NCBI GenBank assembly: GCA_002328865.1
Contig: DCWO01000079.1
Location: 14,022 to 23,532 of the forward strand
Direction of reading: 5' to 3'
Source: Dehalococcoidia bacterium UBA2160
Lineage (GTDB): Bacteria > Chloroflexota > Dehalococcoidia > Lucifugimonadales > UBA1123
Length of the DNA: 9,511 nucleotides
Shown here: positions 1-6,269 of the stretch, in pieces
How positions within the stretch are numbered: the first letter of the stretch is position 1
Layout of the letters: each line of letters starts with the position of its first letter
The notes under the pieces: model-generated
What the model was told of the DNA's origin: nothing
Database searches by the model: none
Seen by the model: the letters and a program-made list of their open reading frames with translations, nothing else
Position numbers and translations under genes: made by a program

Positions 1-1
1 C

Positions 2-1822
2 AGCTTCATTTACCTGCTTATTATCGTCGCGGTGATCGCGATCTTCTTTACGCTATTCTCCCAACCGCTGGGCGGCTCGCGAGACGTGTCGATCAACGAG
101 GTGATCGCGCTGACGGCTGGGGGTGAAGTCGATGCGATCGAGGTCAAAGGCGACGCGCTAACGTTGAGGACGGTTAACGGAGACACGTTAACCTCGCGGA
201 AAGAAACCGATTCTTCGATCATCGAAATTCTCGAACGCGCGGGCGTCGATCCGGTTACCAGCAAGGTAAAGATCGAGGTAAAAGGGTCCAGCGGTTTTTC
301 GAGCCTTCTAGGGATACTGTTCAACTTCTTGCCTCTGATTTTCTTCGGGGCGATCCTGTTGTTCATGATGCGTCAAGCCCAGGGAAACTCAAGCCAGACA
401 TTCAGCTTTGGCCGAAGCCGTGCACGGATGTTCGTGGGCAACAGTCCCGCGGTGACGTTCGCTGACGTCGCGGGGGTGGAAGAAGCCAAAGAGGAACTCC
501 AGGAAGTCGTCGAGTTCCTCAAGTTCCCAGAGCGATTCTTGGCCCTGGGTGCGAAGATCCCCAAGGGCGTTCTGCTGATGGGCCCTCCAGGCACCGGCAA
601 GACCCTGACGGCCAGGGCCGTTGCAGGCGAAGCTGGGGTGCCGTTCTTCTCCATCAGCGGCTCGGAGTTCGTCGAGATGTTCGTGGGCGTTGGCGCCAGT
701 CGCGTCCGAGACCTGTTCGAGCAGGCCAAACGCAATGCGCCTTGCATCATATTCATCGATGAGATCGACGCCGTGGGCCGGCATCGTGGCGCAGGCTTGG
801 GGGGCGGGCACGACGAGCGCGAGCAAACGTTGAACCAGATCCTCGTCGAGATGGATGGGTTCGACCCCAACACCAACGTGATCGTGATGGCGGCCACCAA
901 CAGGCCGGACATCCTGGACCCGGCGCTGCTGCGGCCGGGCCGATTCGATCGGCGAGTGACCTTGGACAATCCTGACGTGAAGGGTCGCCTTCAGATCCTC
1001 GAAGTCCACTCCAAGGGCAAACCCATCGGCGACGATGTGGATATGAACGTAGTCGCACGCCAAACAGTCGGCTTCAGTGGAGCGGACTTGGCCAACCTGG
1101 TCAACGAGGCCGCGCTTTTGACCGCCCGACGGAACAAGACAGAGATCGGACCGTCGGAGTTTGCAGAGTCGATCGACAGGGTGATCGCCGGACCCGAAAG
1201 GCGCAGCCGCACCGTCACCGCCCGCGAGAAAGAGATGACCGCATATCACGAGGCTGGCCATGCGCTGGTTGCCCACGTGCTGCCGGATGCGGACAAGCCC
1301 TACAAGGTCACCATAGTCGCCCGCGGCCAAACGGGCGGACACACGCGTTACCTGCCCGAGGAAGACCGCCATATGTGGACCAAGAAGCAATTCAAGGACA
1401 TGCTTGCCGCGGCCATGGGCGGTCGTGCGGCCGAAGAGCTCGTGTTCAACGAAGTCACGACGGGCGCCGGCAACGACCTTGAACAGGCGACGAACATCGC
1501 CCGGACGATGGTGACTCGCTATGGCATGAGCGAGAAGCTTGGGCCTCGAACCTTCGGTAAAAGGGAAGAGCTGGTCTTCCTGGGACGCGAGATATCCGAG
1601 CAGCGAGACTACAGCGACCGAGTCGCCCAGACCATCGACGAAGAGGTCCACGACCTCATCGAAGGCGCCCACCAGAGCGCGGCAACCGTCATCAAAGAGC
1701 ACATGGCCAAGCTGACCCAGCTCTCGAAGTACTTGATCGACCACGAGACGGTTGAGGGCGACGTGCTCGACAACCTGTGGTCAGGCCCGTCAACCGAGCC
1801 CGACCCGATGCCCGCCGGCTAG
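2..1822 (+). CDS. ftsH: ATP-dependent zinc metalloprotease FtsH (5' end missing)
   Basis: FtsH is a membrane-anchored AAA+ protease that unfolds and degrades membrane and short-lived cytosolic proteins as a hexamer. The reading frame is open from base 2; GTG at 32 lies inside the first membrane helix (SFIYLLIIVAVIAIFF), so the true start is upstream of the window. Numbering from the codon at base 2: TM1 about 1-19, extracytoplasmic domain about 20-97, TM2 about 101-123, Walker A GPPGTGKT 194-201, pore-loop FVG 227-229, Walker B with D253/E254, second region of homology from T299 with arginine fingers R311/R314, zinc site HEAGH 416-420 (catalytic E417) and third ligand D492 in GAGNDLEQAT. All key residues are present, so it should be active. 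The visible 606 residues are close to the usual 600-650, so only a short N-terminus is missing. The C-terminus ends in a Pro/Asp-rich tail. No convincing terminator follows directly. Confidence 0.97.
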   Translation, partial: SFIYLLIIVAVIAIFFTLFSQPLGGSRDVSINEVIALTAGGEVDAIEVKGDALTLRTVNGDTLTSRKETDSSIIEILERAGVDPVTSKVKIEVKGSSGFSSLLGILFNFLPLIFFGAILLFMMRQAQGNSSQTFSFGRSRARMFVGNSPAVTFADVAGVEEAKEELQEVVEFLKFPERFLALGAKIPKGVLLMGPPGTGKTLTARAVAGEAGVPFFSISGSEFVEMFVGVGASRVRDLFEQAKRNAPCIIFIDEIDAVGRHRGAGLGGGHDEREQTLNQILVEMDGFDPNTNVIVMAATNRPDILDPALLRPGRFDRRVTLDNPDVKGRLQILEVHSKGKPIGDDVDMNVVARQTVGFSGADLANLVNEAALLTARRNKTEIGPSEFAESIDRVIAGPERRSRTVTAREKEMTAYHEAGHALVAHVLPDADKPYKVTIVARGQTGGHTRYLPEEDRHMWTKKQFKDMLAAAMGGRAAEELVFNEVTTGAGNDLEQATNIARTMVTRYGMSEKLGPRTFGKREELVFLGREISEQRDYSDRVAQTIDEEVHDLIEGAHQSAATVIKEHMAKLTQLSKYLIDHETVEGDVLDNLWSGPSTEPDPMPAG

Positions 1823-1897
1823 CTGCCCGTCAGCTCCCCGTCACCCGACGTTTGACGAAGGCGGTCCGCTCACAATCCGTTCGCCCTGAGCAACGTT

Positions 1898-1916
1898 TTG
1901 TCCGCACGGCGGACAA
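1898..1916. repeat. Perfect 8-bp inverted repeat (hairpin)
   Basis: TTGTCCGC and GCGGACAA flank a 3-base loop (ACG). It lies 76 bases after the ftsH stop. No T-run follows on either strand, so it looks more like a dispersed palindromic element than an intrinsic terminator, although it could still affect the ftsH mRNA 3' end. Confidence 0.6.
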
Positions 1917-1983
1917 TGCATAGGACAGCAACGGTGGAAGTTTCGTCCGAAGCGAATCTACATTTCACCGGTGCATTAGAAAG

Positions 1984-2044
1984 CCTTTCACGAAACCCGT
2001 CTGTTCCCGCCCGCCCGTGAAGGTTTTCTAGGGACACCCTAGGA
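1984..2044. repeat. Two adjacent inverted repeats
   Basis: The first (1984-2023) pairs TTCACG at 1987-1992 with CGTGAA at 2016-2021, extended by CC/GG beyond a one-base bulge. The second (2026-2044) pairs CTAGGG at 2028-2033 with CCCTAG at 2037-2042 around a 3-base loop and extends to 8 bp with a wobble pair. They stand back to back. The function is unknown; they are structured non-coding repeats. Confidence 0.5.
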
Positions 2045-2140
2045 CCCGGCTGGGCTTCGCCCCTGCACCCCATACACTCGCAACTCAGGACGGCGCCAAC
2101 GCCAGAGAAATCGACATCGACAAACAGCCGTTGCTTGGAA

Positions 2141-2175
2141 GTCCCGACGCATCGGGATCCCGGCTTTGTCGGGAC
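2141..2175. repeat. 35-base palindromic repeat, copy 1
   Basis: The ends GTCCCGAC (2141-2148) and GTCGGGAC (2168-2175) are perfect inverted complements, with a smaller nested hairpin CCCGA-CGCA-TCGGG at 2143-2156. The same element recurs at 2514-2548 with 28 of 35 identical positions. It has the form of the TCCCGA...TCGGGA hairpins scattered in many bacterial genomes. Confidence 0.6.
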
Positions 2176-2383
2176 CTGTCGGAGGGCCGCCGACGGACAA
2201 CTTGCGACGAACACTGGCCCTCGAGAAGCACCCAAGCTACGTGGGACTCATCAACGAGTCGGAGACATTCGCGACGAGACTCGATGCATCGGGACGAGAG
2301 CGGCAGATCGAACGGTGGTCGAGGCGGACAAGCACGCGCCGATTCAGGGAGATGGGGCGTTGATGCAGAAGCTTGCCCGCCGG

Positions 2384-2478
2384 CGTGGTTCGACAGGCTC
2401 ACCACGAACGGACTACCTACTCGCCAGGAACGAACGACGGGCTCGCCGTGAACGAACAACAGGCTCACTTCGAACGAA
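2384..2478. repeat. Three degenerate 18-base direct repeats with a hairpin
   Basis: Units at 2395-2412, 2439-2456 and 2461-2478 share GGCTC followed seven bases later by GAACG. The first unit sits in a hairpin, CGTGGT (2384-2389) against ACCACG (2401-2406). It resembles the widespread TTCGACAGGCTCACCACGAA-type intergenic repeat (from memory). The later units have diverged. Confidence 0.55.
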
Positions 2479-2513
2479 CACGAGTGGCGTCCAAGGGTAG
2501 CCGTGCGTCCTGG

Positions 2514-2548
2514 ATCCCGACGCATCGAGACCCCGGCCATATCGGGAA
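2514..2548. repeat. 35-base palindromic repeat, copy 2
   Basis: Direct copy of the element at 2141-2175 (28/35 identical by eye). Several stem positions have decayed, so pairing is weaker. It ends 25 bases before the aminotransferase stop and could form the 3' end of that mRNA, but there is no T-run. Confidence 0.55.
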
Positions 2549-2572
2549 CGTTCGACGTCGCCGGCGACGGCT

Positions 2573-3664
2573 CTACCCGGTGAACCCCGCCTGCGGCAGC
2601 ACAACCTTCAGCGAGTCGATGACGTCTTGTATGTCCTCAGGTGTGGTCAATCCCAGGTGGCCGATGCGGAAGATCTGGCCGGACAAAGACGCTTGACCGC
2701 CCGACAGAACCACGTTGTGCTCGACGCGCATCAGCGTCAGCATCTTCGCCGCGTCCACGCCCTCGGGGACGGCGACCGCGGTGATCGTGTTGGACGCCGT
2801 GCTCTCGTCTTCGGGGAACAGCGACAAACCCAGACCCTTCACGCCGTCGCGCGTCTGTCTCGCAATCGATGCGTGGCGTTCGAAGACGCTGCCCATGCCC
2901 TCGGCCAGGAGTTTGTCCAGTGCGAGGTCCATGGCGAACATGACCGACAGTCCCGGAGTGAACGGCGGCTGGCCGATCTCATAGTAGCGTTTATATAAGG
3001 AAGCGTCGAAGTAGAACCGCGGCATCCGCGCCTCGGCGTGCGCCTCCCATGCTCGCTCGCTCATGCTAATGAAGGCCAAACCCGGGGGCAGCATCCAGCC
3101 CTTCTGCGATGCAGTCGCGACCACATCGCATCCCCAAGCGTCGGTCGGCAGAGGCATCGAGGCCACGCTGCTGATTCCGTCGACCAGCAACAGTGCGTCG
3201 AACTCACCCTTGACGACTTTGGCGACGGCTTCCAGGTCGTTGGCGACACCGGTGGAAGTCTCGTTGTGCGTCACCAGAACCGCCTTGGTGTCCGGGTGCT
3301 GCTTCAGCGTGTCGCGCAACTGATCGAGATCGACCGTCGTGCCGAATTTGGATGCCAGCGTGACAACCTCGGCGCCGTATGCCTCGGCGATCTCACCGAA
3401 CCGGTTGCCAAACACTCCGATGGTGGCGTTTACGACTTTGTCGCCGGGAGACAGCACGTTGACGAGGGCAGCCTCCATGGCTCCAGTGCCGGACGCCGTC
3501 AGTATCCACACGTCGCCCTCGGTCTCGAACACCCGCTTGAGTCGATCCGTGGCGCTGTAGAGGAGGTCTTTGAACTCCGGGCCACGGTGGTTGATCATCG
3601 GCCGGGCCATCTCATCCAGGATCTCTTCAGGCACGGGAATTGGACCGGGGATTCGCAGGTTCAC
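2573..3664 (-). CDS. Class V PLP-dependent aminotransferase (alanine/serine-glyoxylate type)
   Basis: A 363-residue cytosolic fold-type I PLP enzyme of the alanine-glyoxylate / serine-pyruvate aminotransferase family, likely transferring an amino group from alanine or serine to glyoxylate; purine-derived (PucG-like) substrates are an alternative. Visible signatures: N-terminal IPGPIPVPEE; phosphate-binding SGTGAMEAAL (58-67); HNETSTG (133-139); D162 in VDGISS, which contacts the PLP ring nitrogen; Schiff-base lysine K188 in ASQKGW; C-terminal FRIGHLG with R333, the expected carboxylate-binding arginine. The frame is open further upstream, but the first ~60 codons of that longer version have no family resemblance. 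GTG at 3664 has GGAGG six bases upstream (3671-3675) and gives the normal length. It is transcribed alone, divergently from the DUF2089 gene. The exact substrate cannot be read from the sequence. Confidence 0.92.
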   Translation of the reverse strand: MNLRIPGPIPVPEEILDEMARPMINHRGPEFKDLLYSATDRLKRVFETEGDVWILTASGTGAMEAALVNVLSPGDKVVNATIGVFGNRFGEIAEAYGAEVVTLASKFGTTVDLDQLRDTLKQHPDTKAVLVTHNETSTGVANDLEAVAKVVKGEFDALLLVDGISSVASMPLPTDAWGCDVVATASQKGWMLPPGLAFISMSERAWEAHAEARMPRFYFDASLYKRYYEIGQPPFTPGLSVMFAMDLALDKLLAEGMGSVFERHASIARQTRDGVKGLGLSLFPEDESTASNTITAVAVPEGVDAAKMLTLMRVEHNVVLSGGQASLSGQIFRIGHLGLTTPEDIQDVIDSLKVVLPQAGFTG

Positions 3665-3670
3665 GATTGT

Positions 3671-3675
3671 CCTCC
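3671..3675 (-). promoter_or_regulatory. Ribosome binding site fixing the aminotransferase start
   Basis: GGAGG on the minus strand, six bases before GTG 3664. It decides the start against the much longer open frame reaching 3844. Confidence 0.75.
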
Positions 3676-3709
3676 GAGGGTGGAATAGGGGCGCTCGAAA
3701 GCCAAGACG

Positions 3710-3739
3710 ATTGTAGCAAAACCAGGAGTGGTCTGACGA
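3710..3739 (-). promoter_or_regulatory. Extended -10 promoter of the aminotransferase gene
   Basis: On the minus strand, TACAAT (3710-3715, 5/6 match to TATAAT) is preceded by TG with one base between, an extended -10. A weak -35, TCGTCA (3734-3739), lies 18 bases upstream. The predicted transcription start near 3703 gives a leader of about 40 bases that contains the ribosome binding site. Confidence 0.5.
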
Positions 3740-3868
3740 GAGCCGACGCGGTGATGTTGGGTGGGGCGGCGAAACAGTGCATTTTGGCGGGGAGTTCTTC
3801 GCTGCTGTTCCTGACATTAACTTTATGCATTTTCTAAGCATCATGTCTTAAGTTTATTAATTGCCCTC

Positions 3869-3897
3869 TTGACAATTGATGATCTCTTTGATAAAGT
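3869..3897 (+). promoter_or_regulatory. Sigma70-type promoter of the DUF2089 operon
   Basis: A perfect -35 TTGACA (3869-3874), a 17-base spacer, and TAAAGT (3892-3897, 4/6) as -10, within a clearly AT-rich stretch (about 3815-3935) of otherwise GC-rich DNA. The predicted start near 3904 leaves a leader of about 80 bases before ATG 3986. Confidence 0.6.
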
Positions 3898-3971
3898 ACA
3901 TTCCGTAACCGGTATTGAACAGCAAACTTAATCAGATTGTCCGGTGAGATCAACTTTATTGAGTACAGCCC

Positions 3972-3976
3972 GGAGG
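3972..3976 (+). promoter_or_regulatory. Ribosome binding site deciding the DUF2089 start
   Basis: GGAGG nine bases before ATG 3986 and three before ATG 3980. GTG 3944, the longest start in this frame, has no such site, so the shorter start is preferred. Confidence 0.6.
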
Positions 3977-3985
3977 CAGATGGAA

Positions 3986-4348
3986 ATGGCCAACGACTGG
4001 CAAGAGTTGACCCGATTGACTGGCGACACGCGAATTACAGTGGAGCGCGTGCGCATGGACGAGTCCGAGATCGCGATCGAAGGCAGCTTCGAATTGCCGC
4101 CGCTGGCCAGGCTGCCGGTCGACGACCAGGTGTTCATCATGGCGTTCGTCCGCAGTCATGGCTCGATCAAAGAGATGGAGCGGACATTCGGCATCAGCTA
4201 TCCAACCGTGAAGAACAGGCTCAACCGCATCTCCGAGAGTTTCGAGTTGGTCGAGGTCGAGTCCACCCCGACGAAGACCGGCGTGCTGACACAGCTCGAA
4301 CACGGAGAGATCACATTCGAAGAAGCGCTGGGCCGGCTGTCCGAATAG
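3986..4348 (+). CDS. DUF2089 family protein, short form without zinc ribbon
   Basis: A 120-residue DUF2089-type protein, probably a DNA-binding regulator. Seen: the family core ELPPLARL (36-43); a helix-turn-helix-like segment at about 57-82 (GSIKEMERTFGISYPTVKNR), which is the family hallmark; and a C-terminal helical hairpin VLTQLEHGEITFEEALGRL (100-118). Many DUF2089 proteins begin with a CxxC zinc ribbon. Here there is no cysteine at all, even from the longer GTG 3944 start, so this is a ribbon-less version. ATG 3986 is chosen because GGAGG lies nine bases upstream; ATG 3980 is the alternative. It is the first gene after the 3869-3897 promoter and heads the SHOCT/DUF4097/ABC cluster, so it may autoregulate it (inference). 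Its C-terminal motif matches the N-termini of the next three ORFs. Confidence 0.85.
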   Translation: MANDWQELTRLTGDTRITVERVRMDESEIAIEGSFELPPLARLPVDDQVFIMAFVRSHGSIKEMERTFGISYPTVKNRLNRISESFELVEVESTPTKTGVLTQLEHGEITFEEALGRLSE

Positions 4349-4456
4349 ACAATCGACCTGCTGAGTCATGAACCGACGACAGAACAGGACCAAATCCGGC
4401 GCCTCGAGGTCCCTGGATGTGGACCGACCGCCAACAGGCAAACAGGAGGACTGGGG

Positions 4457-5419
4457 ATGATTGAAGACAACAAGCGCGTACTTACCTTGCTGGCGGAGGG
4501 CTCCATTACCGCTGAAGAGGCTGAACGGCTATTGGCGGCTCTGGGCGAGGCGCCGGATGACGCAGGCCCATCTGACGAGGAGTCAGATGCGGCGCCTAGC
4601 CGTCCCGAGCGGATCAGAGTCGACCTCGACCTGGAATCGGACGAGCGAACCGAGAAGAACCACGACGACACGTTCACGATTGGCGGCTCGCCGACACTGA
4701 TCGTCGAGACGTTCAACGGCCGAATCGAGATCGAAGGCGACGGCCCGGCCGACTCGATTCGGGTGCGGGCTGAGATCCGAAACCCCGGCCGTGTGGACTA
4801 CCGGGTCGTGCAGGACGGCGACACGGTGCGAGTGGTGGCCCGAGCCACACACAAGCACTCGATTCTTCGGCACTTCGGCTTCAACCGAGGCGCGCGCATC
4901 CGAGTGACCGTCCCTCGCACCTGTGCGATCCAAGCGAAATCCAGCAACGGTCGCCTGAACGTCAAAGATGTGACCGGCGACGCCAAGTTGCGGTCTTCCA
5001 ACGGCCGCATTTCACTCGAAGGCGTGGAGGGTGTTGTCGACGCATCTACGTCCAACAGTCGAATCAACGTCGTCAGAGTCGTCGGTGACGTCACCTTGCA
5101 CACCTCCAACGGCCGTATCGAGATCGACGAAGGCAGGGGCAGCATCGATGCCGAGACATCCAACGGCGCCATCAGTTACAAAGGTGAGATGCTGGCAGGC
5201 AGTCATCGGCTGAAGACCTCCAACGGCGCGATCGCGGTCGAACTGCTCGGCGAACCGAGCGTGAAGCTAGAGGCGTCGACATCCAACGGGTCGGTGACCT
5301 GCGAGCGGCCTTTCTTGACGCGGGGCATGTCGAACAAAAACCGTCTTGAAGGCACGATCGGCGCCGGAGAGGCCACGTTGACACTTCGAACCTCCAACGG
5401 CTCGGTAACCGTGGCGTAG
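4457..5419 (+). CDS. SHOCT-like N-terminal domain / DUF4097 beta-repeat protein
   Basis: A 320-residue protein with the YvlB/LiaX-type layout. Residues 1-30 form the SHOCT-like helical hairpin (VLTLLAEGSITAEEAERLL at 8-26). An acidic linker (about 31-70) follows, then a DUF4097 beta-helix-like region (about 74-320). This contains an SNG(R/A/S) turn at 163, 181, 199 (as SNS), 217, 235, 255, 276 and 313, plus a related FNG at 86; the first five are exactly 18 residues apart. No signal peptide, membrane helix or catalytic motif is visible, so it is probably cytosolic or exported by an unrecognised route. AGGAGG (4444-4449) seven bases before ATG 4457 fixes the start. In Enterococcus, the related LiaX senses antimicrobial peptides and modulates the envelope stress response; a similar role here is only inferred from architecture and from the downstream exporter. 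Confidence 0.87.
   Translation: MIEDNKRVLTLLAEGSITAEEAERLLAALGEAPDDAGPSDEESDAAPSRPERIRVDLDLESDERTEKNHDDTFTIGGSPTLIVETFNGRIEIEGDGPADSIRVRAEIRNPGRVDYRVVQDGDTVRVVARATHKHSILRHFGFNRGARIRVTVPRTCAIQAKSSNGRLNVKDVTGDAKLRSSNGRISLEGVEGVVDASTSNSRINVVRVVGDVTLHTSNGRIEIDEGRGSIDAETSNGAISYKGEMLAGSHRLKTSNGAIAVELLGEPSVKLEASTSNGSVTCERPFLTRGMSNKNRLEGTIGAGEATLTLRTSNGSVTVA
4937..5415 (+). repeat. Coding repeat: SNG-turn units, 54-base period
   Basis: Within the DUF4097 gene, the codons for SNG (mostly TCC AAC GGC) recur eight times. The first five units are exactly 54 bases apart; later spacing drifts to 60, 63 and 111 bases. Each unit gives one rung of a predicted beta-helix. The near-constant TCCAACGG core makes it a possible site of slippage or unit gain and loss. 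Confidence 0.75.
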
Positions 5420-5420
5420 C

Positions 5421-5425
5421 AGGAG
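5421..5425 (+). promoter_or_regulatory. Ribosome binding site of the short SHOCT-like ORF
   Basis: AGGAG seven bases before ATG 5433 and only one base before ATG 5427. It therefore favours the start that aligns exactly with the two paralogues, with the conserved VL at residues 8-9 in all three. Confidence 0.5.
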
Positions 5426-5432
5426 AATGAAA

Positions 5433-5669
5433 ATGACAAATGACACGGGCTCAGTGCTGGATTCGCTGTCGGAAGGGGCAATCGGAGTGAGCGAGGCCGT
5501 GTGGCGCATCCGGGTTATCGGCGCCGCCCGCCGGCGAGTCGCTGAACGCGGCGCGGACTTCGACCGAGAGCAGCACCGCTCCGGCGCCTTCCGACACTGC
5601 AACCTTCTGGCTGTGCGGACCGGCGTTGACCGAATCCGAAACAACTTCAGGTTGCCGACGGCGCTGTGA
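5433..5669 (+). CDS. Short SHOCT-like paralogue, probably a decayed remnant
   Basis: A 78-residue frame starting 13 bases after the DUF4097 gene. Residues 8-26 (VLDSLSEGAIGVSEAVWRI) match the SHOCT-like motif of both neighbours. Its last 21 residues (from AVRTGVDRIR to LPTAL) resemble YLRVIVQ...HRINIRVPMAVL of the 147-residue protein downstream, but the frame then stops, so the last ~65 residues of that domain are absent. The middle (about 30-55) is Arg-rich in this frame, whereas the +1 frame from 5506 to about 5613 encodes a Pro/Ser/Thr/Ala-rich stretch (including STAPAPS) much more like a normal linker for this family. This suggests two compensating indels plus C-terminal truncation. It keeps a ribosome binding site, so a short peptide could still be made. 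A genuine small protein cannot be excluded. Confidence 0.5.
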   Translation: MTNDTGSVLDSLSEGAIGVSEAVWRIRVIGAARRRVAERGADFDREQHRSGAFRHCNLLAVRTGVDRIRNNFRLPTAL

Positions 5670-5696
5670 CGGCGCCGCGGGGAGGAACGGCACACC

Positions 5697-6140
5697 GTGG
5701 CTGAAGACCGAAAACGGGTCCTGGATATGCTGGCCGAAGGCAAGATCGATGTCGATGAGGCTGAGCGCCTGCTGAGGCTGCTGACTGGTCGAATCGCGGA
5801 TCAGACGCCGCGAGCCAGGCCCGATCTTGAGTCGAATCCCGAGTCGCCGAAGTACCTCAGGGTTATCGTTCAGCCAGAGGGCGACGGCGATAGCGACGAA
5901 TCGGCGCACAGGATAAACATCAGGGTGCCGATGGCGGTCCTACGAGCCGGGGTCAAGCTATCGGCGCTCATCCCCGACGCCGCGGCCTCTGGCATAGACA
6001 GGGCCCTGCAGCGCAAGGGCATCGACCTGGACATAAAGAACATGAGACGCCAAGACGTCGAGCAGCTCATCGACACGCTGCGCGAACTTGAGATCGACAT
6101 CCACACCGGGGACCAACGCGTCACTATCTACATCGAGTAG
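5697..6140 (+). CDS. SHOCT-like domain protein, 147 residues
   Basis: The N-terminal helical hairpin (VLDMLAEGKIDVDEAERLL at 8-26) is nearly the same as that of the DUF4097 protein. After a Pro/Ser-rich charged linker (about 31-50) comes an alpha/beta domain (about 51-147): a first strand KYLRVIVQ, a second strand with helix at HRINIRVPMAVLRAGVKLSALIP, a helical middle, and a terminal strand pair DIHTGDQRVTIYIE. Proteins of this form are annotated as SHOCT-like domain proteins of unknown function and often sit beside DUF2089 and DUF4097 genes. No signal peptide, membrane helix, cysteine or catalytic motif is seen. GTG 5697 is used because GGAGG lies upstream (5681-5685, 11 bases away, rather long) and the resulting N-terminus aligns with the paralogues. 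It lies 27 bases after the truncated copy, in the same orientation. Confidence 0.82.
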   Translation: MAEDRKRVLDMLAEGKIDVDEAERLLRLLTGRIADQTPRARPDLESNPESPKYLRVIVQPEGDGDSDESAHRINIRVPMAVLRAGVKLSALIPDAAASGIDRALQRKGIDLDIKNMRRQDVEQLIDTLRELEIDIHTGDQRVTIYIE

Positions 6141-6201
6141 ACCCAAAGTGCTAACAGGCGCTCAGACGAGATTACGACCCGTCAATCGTAAGTGTCCCCG
6201 A

Positions 6202-6221
6202 GGCGCGCCGCCGGGCGCGTC
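6202..6221 (+). terminator. GC-rich stem-loop between the SHOCT gene and the ABC genes
   Basis: GGCGCGCC pairs with GGCGCGTC around a GCCG tetraloop: 8 bp with one wobble pair, starting 62 bases after the SHOCT-protein stop. It is followed by GTTAT, not a T-run, so it may be an attenuator or a non-canonical terminator. It shows that transcription of the upstream genes and of the ABC pair may be partly separated. Confidence 0.3.
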
Positions 6222-6233
6222 GTTATCCTGAGA

Positions 6234-6251
6234 ATTGCAACAGTGTGCAAT
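6234..6251. promoter_or_regulatory. Operator-like palindrome before the ABC genes
   Basis: ATTGCA and TGCAAT are perfect 6-base inverted arms with a 6-base spacer, ending 18 bases before ATG 6270. The size and position suit binding of a dimeric helix-turn-helix regulator. No clear promoter hexamers were found with it, so the role is a hypothesis. Confidence 0.35.
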
Positions 6252-6269
6252 CACTACGGGGGTCCGACA

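Larger units (their letters stand above)
1823..2572. other. Hairpin- and repeat-rich non-coding region
   Basis: About 750 bases between ftsH and the aminotransferase stop. Open frames occur on both strands, but they overlap each other, have no family resemblance, and are low-complexity or Arg/Ser/Thr-rich, as expected of GC-rich non-coding DNA. The region holds at least five inverted repeats, two copies of a 35-base element and three degenerate 18-base units, listed separately. Such short palindromic elements often accumulate in intergenic regions of Dehalococcoidia-like genomes (recollection, not checked). Any of the hairpins could end ftsH or aminotransferase transcription, but none is followed by a clear T-run. 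Confidence 0.6.

Noticed and set aside
389..1744. A 451-codon open frame antisense to ftsH
   Set aside because: It mirrors a strongly conserved ftsH coding frame in GC-rich DNA and has no recognisable motif; a shadow frame.
2384..2478. A CRISPR-like array
   Set aside because: Units are 18 bases, degenerate, unevenly spaced and without spacers of constant length; no cas genes are in the window.
1870..2540. Overlapping open frames on both strands after ftsH
   Set aside because: They translate the palindromic repeats, overlap each other in several frames and match no family.
3665..3844. A longer N-terminus for the aminotransferase (start at 3844)
   Set aside because: The extra 60 residues are not family-like and would run through the extended -10 promoter and ribosome binding site.
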